The notes: generated by a model not told the origin, from the sequence alone. DNA of 46,868 nt from Albidovulum sp. bin36 (GCA_002238565.1 MPMP01000038.1:1-46868); one strand, 5' to 3'. Numbered from the stretch's first letter, positions 33,442 through 42,235 are shown. Translations and numbers: made by a program.

Positions 33442-35796
33442 TCAATGCGGAAACAGGCTGGGAACGAATGTTACTATTGAAGGAAAAAGCCAAAGGATTG
33501 CCAGGCCGAAAACCTGGATCAGCACGAACGGAAAGACCCCGCGATAAATGTGGGCCGTTGTAACTTCTTTCGGCGCGACGCCTCGCAAATAGAATAGCGC
33601 GAAACCGAATGGCGGCGTCAGAAAGCTCGTTTGAAGATTGACGGCGACCATGATCGTGACCCATTTGGGATCTAGGGAGCCTCCGTAAATGACCGGACCC
33701 ACGATCGGAATAACGATGTAAATTATTTCCAGGAAGTCGAGGACAAAGCCTAATACGAAAAGAACCAGCATGACGATTAGGAATACGACCCATTCCCGCT
33801 CGAACGACCGCAACAACTCCTGGATGTAGTGTTCGCCTCCGAACGAAATTACTACGAGGTTCAAAACTTGCGATCCTATCAGAATCGCGAATACCATCGA
33901 CGTTACTTTGGCGGTCTCCCTTACGACCGGCTTTAGGACTGCCGTTCTCAAGAGCACCCAACATGAAAACAGCAATCCGCCAAACGCGATATGATAGGTG
34001 GCGAGCCCCAGTATTATCGCAACCCAATTCTCGAAAGTGACGTGTTTTATTCCGGTGCGCAGATCGAAGTTTACGCCGATCAGAATTAAAATAACGACTG
34101 CGAACGAAGCGGCGATTACCGGCCTGCCGCTCCGTCCGGTGTCGCGCAGCTTCCTGTAGGCCGCGAGCATTATCGCTCCGCTCGCGCCAAGCGCCGCCGC
34201 CGGCGTCGGATTCGTAATGCCGCCAAGAATAGAGCCCAGAACGGCGACGATTAGCACTAACGGGGGGAATACGACGCGAAACAGTTCATTCTGGCTGAGT
34301 ATTTTGGCAGCGTTCCAGCAGCCGTAAACGGCCAGGAAGGTAGGAATGCTGAGAAAAAGCGCTTTCGTTCCCGGCGACATTTCCGGAGAAATGAGGAAGG
34401 CGTCGACGGCCAGCGCCAGCAATACGCCGCCGCCGCCGATTAAAAGCGGCCGTGGCTGCATGGATTGCCGCGTCCCGTATGCGGTCGTCATGATCAGTCC
34501 GAGAACGACGAAGAAAACCAAGACTCCGGAACCGATTGGCGCCGCGTTTTCAATAAGCGATTGACGGGCGCTCGTTATCTCTTCGGAAGTTAGCGCTTTC
34601 GCTTCGGTGCTGATTTCGCCTGCATTTATTCTTTCCTGCTGAACTACGGCCTCGTCCCATTTTTCCTGGCCGTGAAGCTGGATAATCGCATCCTTGCATT
34701 GCTCGGAAACGTTCGTTCGCAATATCGCCCGCGCGCTGGCGTCTCCGACCGAATCTACGGTCATGTCCTGGCTGCCGGATAGATTGACCGCATTGCTCGC
34801 AACGGCGAAGGCGACGATGCCCGCGGGAACCAGCAGAAACCAGGTCAACGCATGCAGCCGGGTTATCCTTTCGCCCGGCGCGCCGCCGGTCATGACCGGA
34901 GGCGCCTTGGCCGGATTCAGCAGCGCGTATCCGAAAGCATACGCGGCGTATAGAAAAGCGAGAAAGATTCCGGGAAGAATCGCCGCTTGAAACAAGGTTC
35001 CTACCGATATTACGGCCGCTTCGCCGAGGTAAGTCAGCGCATCGGAGCACCCGACCGCCCGAGCCCTGTCCTCCTGCGCCGCCGCATAAAGGTCTCCGGC
35101 CAGAGTCCCGAGAAGCACAATCACGATAGACGGCGGAATTATCTGCCCCAAAGTTCCCGAAGCGGAAATCACGCCCGTGGCCAGCTCCGGCGAATAGTTG
35201 TTGCGCAGCATGGTAGGAAGGGAAAGCAGCCCCATGGTAACGACAGTCGCGCCGACAATTCCTGTCGAAGCGGCTAGAAATGCGCCTACCACTACAACGG
35301 ATACGGCCAAACCTCCCGGAAGGGGACCGAACACGCGCGCCATTGTTGTCAAGAGATCGTTTGCGATCCTGGACCTTTCGAGCGTTATGCCCATTAGGAC
35401 AAACATAAGCACGGCGAGAAGGGTTTCGATGGACTGCCCGGCAATCACGCGTTCGTTCATGCGGTTGACGATAAAGGACAGGTTGCGATTTAGCGCTCTT
35501 TCCCAGCCTCCCTCGAAAAGAGGAATAGTGACCTGCGGAAGATCAGGGTATCGGAACTGCGAGATTTCGATTAACGGAACGCCCGAGTTTCTCAAAGACT
35601 TGTAGGCTTCGCTCGACGTGTCGATTACTTCGCGCGTTAGAAGGCCGGTGCTGTCAAGATAGGCAAGCAATCCGAATGAAATGAGCGCCGACCCGCCGAT
35701 CGCGAAAGCGACAGGGAAACCGGACATAATTCCCGCGAATAGGCAGGAAAAGACAATGATCAAGCCGACTTCGACGCCGTCAAGCCCAAAAAGCAT
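33442..35796 (-). CDS. dctM: TRAP transporter large permease, DctM-like, oversized
   Basis: This 784-residue multispanning protein forms the ion-coupled channel of a tripartite transporter. Typical DctM subunits have about 430 residues. The extra length is mainly in an early loop (about residues 50-110) and a long charged segment (about 340-420, including SEQCKDAIIQLHGQEKWDEA) plus added helices. Conserved parts are clear: GAFLAASTGIVGATVVTMGL, ASGTLGQIIPPSIVIVLLG, GGITNPTPAAALGASGA and NLQTSFLTPPFGFALFYL near the end. The long form resembles the mannitol/chloroaromatic-type group common in marine alphaproteobacteria. It is co-directional with dctQ, with an 18-nt gap. Confidence 0.92.
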   Translation of the reverse strand: MLFGLDGVEVGLIIVFSCLFAGIMSGFPVAFAIGGSALISFGLLAYLDSTGLLTREVIDTSSEAYKSLRNSGVPLIEISQFRYPDLPQVTIPLFEGGWERALNRNLSFIVNRMNERVIAGQSIETLLAVLMFVLMGITLERSRIANDLLTTMARVFGPLPGGLAVSVVVVGAFLAASTGIVGATVVTMGLLSLPTMLRNNYSPELATGVISASGTLGQIIPPSIVIVLLGTLAGDLYAAAQEDRARAVGCSDALTYLGEAAVISVGTLFQAAILPGIFLAFLYAAYAFGYALLNPAKAPPVMTGGAPGERITRLHALTWFLLVPAGIVAFAVASNAVNLSGSQDMTVDSVGDASARAILRTNVSEQCKDAIIQLHGQEKWDEAVVQQERINAGEISTEAKALTSEEITSARQSLIENAAPIGSGVLVFFVVLGLIMTTAYGTRQSMQPRPLLIGGGGVLLALAVDAFLISPEMSPGTKALFLSIPTFLAVYGCWNAAKILSQNELFRVVFPPLVLIVAVLGSILGGITNPTPAAALGASGAIMLAAYRKLRDTGRSGRPVIAASFAVVILILIGVNFDLRTGIKHVTFENWVAIILGLATYHIAFGGLLFSCWVLLRTAVLKPVVRETAKVTSMVFAILIGSQVLNLVVISFGGEHYIQELLRSFEREWVVFLIVMLVLFVLGFVLDFLEIIYIVIPIVGPVIYGGSLDPKWVTIMVAVNLQTSFLTPPFGFALFYLRGVAPKEVTTAHIYRGVFPFVLIQVFGLAILWLFPSIVTFVPSLFPH

Positions 35797-35814
35797 GGGT
35801 CCGGTCCCTTCGCA

Positions 35815-36705
35815 TTAGGCGCTAGACTCTTGAACTGTCAAGTCTTCTAGCACGTCCTTGTCAAGATAGCGTCCCTCGGAGTCGGGCCCCTCGATTAATT
35901 CAAGCAATGAGCGATAAAAGAAAGCTATGCCCTGCAATAGCATCATTCCGGCGAATCCGACGAGAAGTATTTTAAACAAGAAGTACGCATCGAAGCCGCT
36001 TGGCGAAAATCCGATGGTTTCAACGTTCCATTTCAAAAGCCGGGATTTTCTCTCGAGCAGTTCTAGCTTGTCCGATGCCGAGATTTTCGGGGTTACGAGA
36101 TGCCGCCAAAGGAAGTACCATCCGTACATCCAAGTTATCGACATGACCGGGATGATAAAAATTAGCGAGCCTAGCATGTCAATTATCCGCTTGGTGCGGT
36201 ACTTGGCGCCGGCGTAGAACAGGTCGACTCGAACATGCCCTCCCTGAACGAAGGTATAGGCGCAGCAGAGGCAGACCACCATGGCGTTGTACAGCTTCAA
36301 TTCCTCGCCGTACCAGCTTAAATCCCTGGTAAAGACGAACCCGAAGGGTCCCACGGAGATTTCGGACACTCGGAAGATGCGCTGAAGGAAAACGATTGCA
36401 ACTTGCTGGAGAACCATTAGTAGTCCCGCCCACGCAAATACTCGCCCAACCAGATTGCTGAAGCCCTCCAGTCCGCGCATGACGATCCAAAGGAATCGCC
36501 GATATATGAGACCTAGCAAAGTAACCATTATGAAAATTACCATGAATACGAAGAATAGCTCCGACGACGCGCCGTAGTAGATAAACCTAACCATTGCAGT
36601 CTTGTCGGACCAATCGAGCCACGCTGACGGGTTCGCTATCGCATACGCCAGATTGTAAAATGCGTTGAAAAAATTCTCGAAAAAATGAATTATAATGTCG
36701 ATCAT
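35815..36705 (-). CDS. dctQ: TRAP transporter small permease, DctQ-like, long form
   Basis: This 296-residue small membrane subunit is larger than the usual 160-200 residues. Four or more membrane segments are visible. The family core is GGHVRVDLFYAGAKYRTKRI followed by hydrophobic IIDMLGSLIFIIPVMSITWM. A hydrophilic periplasmic insert (KISASDKLELLERKSRLL) separates it from the last helix. Both membrane subunits being enlarged suggests they co-evolved as one subtype. It is preceded by a 277-nt intergenic region dense in inverted repeats, which separates it from dctP. Confidence 0.88.
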   Translation of the reverse strand: MIDIIIHFFENFFNAFYNLAYAIANPSAWLDWSDKTAMVRFIYYGASSELFFVFMVIFIMVTLLGLIYRRFLWIVMRGLEGFSNLVGRVFAWAGLLMVLQQVAIVFLQRIFRVSEISVGPFGFVFTRDLSWYGEELKLYNAMVVCLCCAYTFVQGGHVRVDLFYAGAKYRTKRIIDMLGSLIFIIPVMSITWMYGWYFLWRHLVTPKISASDKLELLERKSRLLKWNVETIGFSPSGFDAYFLFKILLVGFAGMMLLQGIAFFYRSLLELIEGPDSEGRYLDKDVLEDLTVQESSA

Positions 36706-36718
36706 GACAATCCAGTTC

Positions 36719-36907
36719 TTTGCTTGAGGGTGCGGCTCAAATTTCTTGTTGTCGAAAAAATGGCGTTTCGATGCCGCAAGCTGGAAAACCGAATCCCGAA
36801 CATTTTTAAGTGGCGAGCGGCAGCTTGATTACGAAATTTGATCGACAACCGGCATCGGCAATAACGGACGGCAGGATTTACAAGAAATTTGAGCCGCACC
36901 CTTTGCT
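36719..36907. repeat. MITE-like inverted-repeat element between dctP and dctQ
   Basis: A perfect 23-bp inverted repeat has arms at 36727-36749 and 36880-36902; the left arm begins AGGGTGCGGCTC. Nested shorter complementary pairs lie inside, for example 36748-36755 with 36842-36849, and 36777-36783 with 36821-36827. The hexamer TTTGCT occurs just outside both arms (36719-36724 and 36902-36907), like a target-site duplication slightly offset from the arms. There is no coding frame. It could be a non-autonomous transposon or a structured RNA spacer in the TRAP operon. Confidence 0.7.
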
Positions 36908-36940
36908 AGAGATCGCGGTTGAACCCCTAGCGAGCGCAGT

Positions 36941-36966
36941 CGCTCCCGGAAGCAGGTCCGGGAGCG
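36941..36966 (-). promoter_or_regulatory. Perfect 10-bp hairpin after dctP
   Basis: CGCTCCCGGA (36941-36950) pairs with TCCGGGAGCG (36957-36966) around a 6-nt loop, 16 nt beyond the end of the first DctP gene. An upstream GAGCG (36932-36936) could pair with CGCTC and compete with it. There is no U-tract. It is likely an mRNA-stabilising or partial-termination structure between binding protein and permeases. Confidence 0.7.
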
Positions 36967-36982
36967 ATTGCCGAAGAGCCAA

Positions 36983-38065
36983 CTAACCTTTCAAGACCCG
37001 GTCGCGCTGTCGGCGAAAGACGGATGTTGAGCGAGAAATCCAGCCCGACGAATCCTGCATGGCCGCGATGTATTCCTCGTATATCTCGGCGAACAGATCG
37101 TCTTCGGAGAATTCCGCGTAGACTTCCTGAGCCGCTGTGCCGAATGCATCCCATACGCTGTCTGGAAACTCTAGAATCTTAACTCCGCCGCCGGCTAGGC
37201 GGCGAAGAGCCTCGCCGTTGAAATATCCGTATTGCGACATGTTCCAGATGTTGGCGTGTCCGCACGCGATTTCGATAATCGACTGGTGTGTCTGCGAAAG
37301 CGAATTGTATCTTTCCAGATTGATTCCGAGCGTTAACGCCGCCGAAGGCTCGTGCATGCCCGCCGTATAGTAGAATTTCGCTACTTCCTGAAAGCCGAGT
37401 TTTTCGTCCGACCATGGGCCAACCCACTCGGTACCGTCGATCGCGCCGGAAGCGAGAGCTTGGTAGATTTCTCCTCCGGGCAGGTTTTGCACCGAAGCGC
37501 CTAGGCGACCCAGTACCACGCCGCCGAGACCGGGCATGCGGAATTTAAGCCCATTGAAATCTTCCGGACTATTAATTTCCTTTCGGAACCAGCCGCCCGC
37601 CTGTGCAGTTGTATTGCCGGCAACAAACGGCTTAATGTTGAAAATTTCGCCCAGTTCGTTGTGCCTTTGGGCGCCGGATCCATGATAATACCAGTTGTTG
37701 TGCTCGGTCGCAGTCATTCCGAACGGCACACCGGTGAAAAATGCCCAGGCGGGATGCTGGTTAATGAAATAGTAGTCGGCCGCGTGATACATGTCGGCTT
37801 GACCCGACGAGGCCGCATCGAATACTTCTAACGGGCCAACTAGTTCACCAGCGGCTTTAACTTCGATTTCGAGATTTCCGTCGGACATCGCGTTGACATT
37901 TTGCGCAACTTTCTGCGCCGCGTCGTCAAGCCCGGCAAATCCCCGCGGCCAGGACGTAACCATTGTCAGTTTTTCCATACCCTGGGAAATCGCAGGAGTG
38001 GCAAGCGTTGCGGCTGCGGCCGACCCGCCCAAAGCAGTACTTGCAATAAAGGAACGACGATCCAT
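36983..38065 (-). CDS. dctP: TRAP transporter solute-binding protein, DctP-like (copy 1)
   Basis: This 360-residue periplasmic binding protein starts at ATG 38063-38065. The annotated frame extends further, but this ATG begins a clear Tat signal (MDRRSFIASTALGGSAAAAT, then ATPAISQG) and has AGGAGA upstream. Family motifs are PRGFAGLDDAAQKV, GGWFRKEINSPEDFNGLKFR for the conserved ligand Arg, GGVVLGRLGASVQNLPGGEI and YQALASGAIDGTEWVGPW. It belongs to the TRAP group that binds carboxylates such as keto acids or aryl acids. It is clearly paralogous to the next gene. Confidence 0.93.
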   Translation of the reverse strand: MDRRSFIASTALGGSAAAATLATPAISQGMEKLTMVTSWPRGFAGLDDAAQKVAQNVNAMSDGNLEIEVKAAGELVGPLEVFDAASSGQADMYHAADYYFINQHPAWAFFTGVPFGMTATEHNNWYYHGSGAQRHNELGEIFNIKPFVAGNTTAQAGGWFRKEINSPEDFNGLKFRMPGLGGVVLGRLGASVQNLPGGEIYQALASGAIDGTEWVGPWSDEKLGFQEVAKFYYTAGMHEPSAALTLGINLERYNSLSQTHQSIIEIACGHANIWNMSQYGYFNGEALRRLAGGGVKILEFPDSVWDAFGTAAQEVYAEFSEDDLFAEIYEEYIAAMQDSSGWISRSTSVFRRQRDRVLKG

Positions 38066-38169
38066 GATTCTTTCTCCTGATTTAGTCAAAGTGCCAGCAT
38101 CCTGCTGGCGAGATGCTTGTCGGCACATTTGTAAATGCAAAATTTGGCGTGTGCAAATCTCTCATAGAC

Positions 38170-38196
38170 TGATTGGCTCCCCTAGCGAGCCAATCA
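38170..38196 (-). promoter_or_regulatory. Perfect 10-bp hairpin after second dctP
   Basis: TGATTGGCTC (38170-38179) pairs with GAGCCAATCA (38187-38196) around a 7-nt loop, located between the two dctP genes and 33 nt beyond the stop of the upstream one. The same CCCTAGCGAG sequence lies in the loop and near the 36941 hairpin. It may limit read-through into copy 1 or protect the message of copy 2. Confidence 0.7.
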
Positions 38197-38228
38197 ATGC
38201 CTGTTCGAAATGAAATATCGGCCCCGAA

Positions 38229-39302
38229 TTAAATCCCGAGGACTCTGTCGCGCTGCTTCGAATAAATTCCCGATGATTTCGACAGCCACGCGGCCGTTGA
38301 ACGCAATGAACCCGAATAGCTTTCGAAGATTTCCTTGTACAGGTCGTTGTCCAAATGCTTGGCGACAACTGGTTCAGTCGCGGTTCCGAACGCGTCCCAC
38401 AAATCATCATTGAATACTCGAATATCGGTGCCGCCGGCCTTCAGACGAGCAAGTGCTGCCGAATTATTGGCCAGAAACAATGCGTGGCACCACTCATGAG
38501 CAGCCGTGCATGTCAATTCAATAGCGCGCTGGTGGGCCAACGAGAGCGAATCCCAAATGTCCCGGTTCGTTGCGACGGTAAGCGCAGCCCCGGGTTCATG
38601 AAAGCTGGAAGTATAGTAGATGGGAGCGATCTCGTGCAGACCCATGCTTTCGTCCGCCCAAGGCCCGATCCAGTCGGCGCCATCGATAGCCCCCGACGCC
38701 AGCGCATTGTAAATTTCTCCCGGCGGCAAATTTTGGATGGATGCGCCTAGTGCGGTAAGCACTTGTCCACCCATCCCTGGTATGCGGAATCTTAGCCCGT
38801 TAAAGTCTTCGGGCGTATCGATAGCCTTATTGAACCATCCGCCAGTTTGCGCCCCCGAATTGCCCGCGATGAAGGACTTCAAATTGAAGATTTTTCCCAA
38901 TTCGTCATGCAAGTCCCGACCGCCTCCGTGATGGTACCATACCGTGAATTCCGTAGCGTTCATTCCGAAAGGAATCGTCGTAAAGAAATTATATCCCGGA
39001 TGCTGTCCGGTAAAATAATAGTCGGCTCCGTGATACATGTCCGCCTGCCCCGAAGTTACTGCGTCGAAAGATTCGAAAGCACCAACCAATTCGCCGGCCG
39101 CCTTTAGATCGATCGTGAGATTCCCGTCGGTGAGGTCCTTTACGCCGTCTGCAAAAAATACCGCGCTGTCCCAGACACCGGCGAATCCTCGAGGCCAGGT
39201 TGCCACCAAGGTTAGAGTTCTTTTTCCCTGAGCGATGGCCGGGGTAGCTAAAGCCGCTGAACCGCCGATTGCCGCAGCCGTAACAAACTCGCGTCGATCC
39301 AT
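38229..39302 (-). CDS. dctP: TRAP transporter solute-binding protein, DctP-like (copy 2)
   Basis: This 357-residue paralogue of copy 1, roughly half identical by eye, lies immediately upstream. The N-terminal Tat signal is MDRREFVTAAAIGGSAALAT. Matching motifs are PRGFAGVWDSAVFFADGV, GGWFNKAIDTPEDFNGLRFR, GGQVLTALGASIQNLPPGEI and YNALASGAIDGADWIGPW. Two different binding proteins for one DctQM pair suggest two ligand ranges through one channel, or recent duplication. It is the first gene of the TRAP operon. Its promoter should be in the 390 nt before the tRNA. Confidence 0.93.
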   Translation of the reverse strand: MDRREFVTAAAIGGSAALATPAIAQGKRTLTLVATWPRGFAGVWDSAVFFADGVKDLTDGNLTIDLKAAGELVGAFESFDAVTSGQADMYHGADYYFTGQHPGYNFFTTIPFGMNATEFTVWYHHGGGRDLHDELGKIFNLKSFIAGNSGAQTGGWFNKAIDTPEDFNGLRFRIPGMGGQVLTALGASIQNLPPGEIYNALASGAIDGADWIGPWADESMGLHEIAPIYYTSSFHEPGAALTVATNRDIWDSLSLAHQRAIELTCTAAHEWCHALFLANNSAALARLKAGGTDIRVFNDDLWDAFGTATEPVVAKHLDNDLYKEIFESYSGSLRSTAAWLSKSSGIYSKQRDRVLGI

Positions 39303-39656
39303 TTTTCATTCCTTTCATAGCGTAGCGTGGAAGAAATCCTAGCATTCAAGTCAAATTACGCGAATGATTATACACGAAATCAGGCTTTTCCACTAATTTT
39401 GATTGGCGCGTGGATTCGAACTGCGTAGCTTCGCGAGGACTGCTTGCCCCGGCAGTCCCACGACGTGGCCAATGTGTTTTTTGCCGGCCATTTGCCCGAG
39501 AAAATGAAATCTCCGGGAAATTATGCCTTCAAGGTATTCCTTAATCGGCACTGCCGATATCCTAGCTTGGCAAGCACGGGCATCCCGTTGGAGGCCATGT
39601 CGCTTGAGGCTAGGACTGCCTAATGCCGCGGCATGGGCAAAAACTATCGAATTATC
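39303..39656. other. Intergenic stretch upstream of the TRAP operon
   Basis: No gene is seen. The region must contain the minus-strand promoter for the TRAP operon. A plus-strand frame at 39523-39717 overlaps the tRNA gene and has no family match, so I leave it out. Confidence 0.5.
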
Positions 39657-39686
39657 TTGCGTATCGGCCGCAGAGTCGATTAGAAT
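39657..39686 (+). promoter_or_regulatory. Likely promoter of tRNA-His
   Basis: TTGCGT (39657-39662) and TAGAAT (39681-39686) are separated by 18 nt, a reasonable sigma-70-type pair. The -10 ends only 8 nt before the mature tRNA 5' end, so the precursor would have almost no 5' leader. Confidence 0.5.
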
Positions 39687-39694
39687 GACGGCGT

Positions 39695-39771
39695 GCCGCC
39701 TTAGCTCAGTAGGTTAGAGCACCAGATTGTGGATCTGGGGGTCCCCCGTTCGAGCCGGGGAGGCGGTACCA
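39695..39771 (+). tRNA. tRNA-His (GTG anticodon)
   Basis: A full cloverleaf can be drawn. The acceptor GCCGCCT (39695-39701) pairs with AGGCGGT, with a G-T pair at the end. The D arm is GCTC/GAGC. The anticodon stem CCAGA/TCTGG encloses TTGTGGA with anticodon GTG. The T arm is CCCCG-TTCGAGC-CGGGG. Position 73 is A and CCA is encoded (39769-39771). Base -1 is T, so the usual extra G of tRNA-His is not encoded, matching the alphaproteobacterial type of His identity. Confidence 0.96.
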
Positions 39772-40128
39772 TCTCAAAAGCTCATGGTCGATTTGCAATT
39801 CGCAGCCTGATCATGCGCGCCTGACGGCTCAAGTCCAGAAAAATCGCGGCGGAGCGAATAGCTTGGTTTTGACGCGCATGGATTTGCTGACAATTTTTCC
39901 GATATGGCGCGAGATCCTAGTTCAACTTAAGAATATCGGGGAATTTGCGTTTTCGGAGCCGGCGCCGAACGGGATTCCGGCATCCGCCTGAGCACTCGAG
40001 AAAAATCCATGATCGAAGGATTTTGGGATTATTCAAGTGGATGGACTCGTGCCGAAAATAAATTTACCGCGGATGCGAGTTTCCTATAACATGGCGGTAG
40101 GAAAGATCGCGATGCGGGGAGAAATGAA
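39772..40128. other. Intergenic stretch upstream of glutamate dehydrogenase gene
   Basis: About 357 bases without a recognised gene. The only clear signal is the purine-rich GGGGAGAAA about 6 nt before the TTG start at 40129. The promoter was not resolved. No tRNA fragment repeat, which might mark an integration site, is visible downstream of the tRNA. Confidence 0.5.
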
Positions 40129-41559
40129 TTGACATCGACGAAAGAACCAACGTTCCGAGAATCCGTAGGCGCGATGTACAGGCAAGCCGCTTCGCTTGTG
40201 GACATGTCGTCCGGGCTTCGGCAGCAAATCGAAATTTGCAATTCAACCTATACCGTAAGATTCGGAGTTAGGCTGCGCGGCGAAATTCATAATTTCACCG
40301 GGTATCGTTCGGTGCATTCGGACCATGCTGAACCGCAAAAGGGCGGGCTTCGCTTCGATCATCGCGTAACTGCGGACGAGGTCGAGGCCCTAGCGGCTCT
40401 GATGACCTTCAAATGCGCCTTGGTGGAAGTTCCATTCGGGGGTTCGAAGGGAGGGCTGTGCATAAATCCCCGAGAATGGGATGAGCACGAACTGGAATTG
40501 ATTACGCGAAGATTTGCCTTCGAACTGATTAAGCGCGACCTAATCAACCCGAGCCAGAACGTACCTGCGCCGGACATGGGGTCGGGCGAGCGAGAAATGG
40601 CTTGGATCGCCGATCAATATACGAGGATGAATACGACCGACATCAATGCGCGCGCTTGCGTAACCGGCAAACCGTTGAACCTGGGCGGCATCGTAGGGCG
40701 AACCGAGGCCACCGGCAGAGGCGTTGTCAATGCGCTCCAGGAATTCTTCAGGCATCCTGAAGACGTAAAGCGGGCGAATTTATCGGGCAGCCTGGAAGGC
40801 AAGCGCATAATCGTGCAGGGTCTCGGCAATGTTGGATACTATGCAGCTCTGTTCCTCTCAGTAGAGAACGGCGCAAATATCATCGGCGTGATTGAACGCG
40901 ACGGTGCCCTGTACAATCCCGACGGCATCGACATAATCGAGCTAAAGCTGCATTTGAATCAGCACGGAGGCGTCAAGGGAAGCCTACTCGGCCAATTCGT
41001 TGAGGACGGGTCAAAACTTCTCGAAGAAGATTGCGACATACTTATTCCTGCGGCCCTCGAGGCCGTTATCGATACGGCAAACGCCGACAGGATCAAGGCG
41101 CCGCTAATAATCGAAGCCGCCAACGGGCCAATCACGGCGCTTGCCGACAAAATCCTTCGAGAAAAAGGGAAGATAATCATTCCCGATCTACTGGCGAATG
41201 CCGGGGGTGTCACAGTCTCCTATTTCGAATGGGTAAAGAACCTAGCCCGCATACGATTCGGACGCCTTCAAAGGCGCCAGGAAGAGAACCGGCATCGATT
41301 GCTGATCAATGAGCTCAACAGGCTTTTCAAAGAGGCGGAATTGTCGATTACCGTGTCCGATTCATTCGTGCAAAAGTACTTGCGCGGCGCAGATGAGCTG
41401 GAACTTGTTCGTTCGGGGCTGGATGACACGATGATAAAAGCCTATCGCTCGGTTCGAAAAGTGTGGTACGAGAACAACAAGGTTCCGGATTTGCGGGTCG
41501 CCAGCTACCTGGTCGCAATCGAGCGCGTGGCGGCAAGCTATGCCTCCAAGGGACTTTGA
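40129..41559 (+). CDS. Glu/Leu/Phe/Val dehydrogenase family protein, glutamate dehydrogenase-like
   Basis: This 476-residue enzyme interconverts an amino acid and its 2-oxoacid with NAD(P). Substrate-site lysines lie in EPQKGGLRFD (K71), LMTFKCALVEVPFGGSKGG (K95, K107) and the PAPDMGSGEREMAWI loop. The nucleotide fold has IIVQGLGNVGYYAA near residue 230. The residues and length fit hexameric NAD-type glutamate dehydrogenase (GdhA/GudB-like), and the start is TTG 40129 with a GGGGAGAAA site. A role in ammonia or glutamate catabolism fits a genome living on organic nitrogen. Cofactor choice was not determined. Confidence 0.93.
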   Translation: MTSTKEPTFRESVGAMYRQAASLVDMSSGLRQQIEICNSTYTVRFGVRLRGEIHNFTGYRSVHSDHAEPQKGGLRFDHRVTADEVEALAALMTFKCALVEVPFGGSKGGLCINPREWDEHELELITRRFAFELIKRDLINPSQNVPAPDMGSGEREMAWIADQYTRMNTTDINARACVTGKPLNLGGIVGRTEATGRGVVNALQEFFRHPEDVKRANLSGSLEGKRIIVQGLGNVGYYAALFLSVENGANIIGVIERDGALYNPDGIDIIELKLHLNQHGGVKGSLLGQFVEDGSKLLEEDCDILIPAALEAVIDTANADRIKAPLIIEAANGPITALADKILREKGKIIIPDLLANAGGVTVSYFEWVKNLARIRFGRLQRRQEENRHRLLINELNRLFKEAELSITVSDSFVQKYLRGADELELVRSGLDDTMIKAYRSVRKVWYENNKVPDLRVASYLVAIERVAASYASKGL

Positions 41560-42205
41560 ATAATTTCCTAGGCAAGAAAACAGCTGGATTGCCACGCGAG
41601 CAAGCAGAATTTTGCGGAACGCATGCTGCGTTTCCGAATCTTCAAGACGCGGGATATGCGGAAAATTTGCTAGTTGCCGGCGAGAACGGCGGGAAAACAC
41701 GGGAAGCGGCGGCGATGAGGGGCGTGCTTTCGAATATCCAGCAATGCATCTGAGCGGAAGACATGCGCGACGAAGAAATGGACGGGCTGCGCCGGGCCTT
41801 TCAGCAGCCCGTGCCCTATTGAGCAGTTGGCAGGATTCGTCGGCGCTGTACGATTGAATGCGGATCACTTCGCATTGCTGTTTCAAGGATCCTTTCTACC
41901 GTGGGCGAAACGAATGTCCTTGGTTTTTTGAAGCGCGGGTTTCGGGCGGTAAATCGCGTTATTGTCGGGGCCGATCTATACACTTTTCGCGTGCAAATCG
42001 GCTCGTTTGCAAAGGACCAGGGATAATTCATCAGGAATCATCCGCAGTTGCGTTTAGGTCGATTCAAAGGCATTGACTGCGCACCTTTCGGGTGCCGGAT
42101 AGGGCGAGACCGACTGCATCGTACGCATTGAGGCGCAGCGCAATTCCGGCTAACCGCTTTAATTAGGGGACTTATATACGATTATACGATAGTGCCCAAA
42201 TCTTC
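41560..42205. other. Intergenic stretch with one hairpin
   Basis: No gene is recognised in about 650 bases. A 9-bp perfect hairpin (ACGGGCTGC 41782-41790, GCAGCCCGT 41804-41812) lies 220 nt beyond the dehydrogenase stop inside a 19-codon frame (MRDEEMDGLRRAFQQPVPY). The tiny frame has no support. From 42165 the sequence GGGGACTTATATACGATTAT may mark the left end of the following IS1595-type element. Confidence 0.4.
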
Positions 42206-42235
42206 TTGACATTCCCGGCGAAAAATGATTCAATA
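42206..42235 (+). promoter_or_regulatory. Strong sigma-70-type promoter of IS1595 transposase
   Basis: TTGACA (42206-42211) is followed after 18 nt by TCAATA (42230-42235), with an AAGGAG ribosome site at 42247-42252 before ATG 42259. The 11-mer ATAGTGCCCAA occurs at 42189-42199 and again at 42233-42243, overlapping the -10. Repeats there could bind transposase or another regulator. Confidence 0.6.

Noticed and set aside
39772-40128. tRNA-His as an integration site of a genomic island
   Set aside because: No integrase gene follows and no repeat of the tRNA 3' end is visible downstream.
41763-41822. 19-codon frame around the 41782-41812 hairpin
   Set aside because: It has no ribosome site or homology, is too short to support a peptide gene, and its composition follows from the hairpin.
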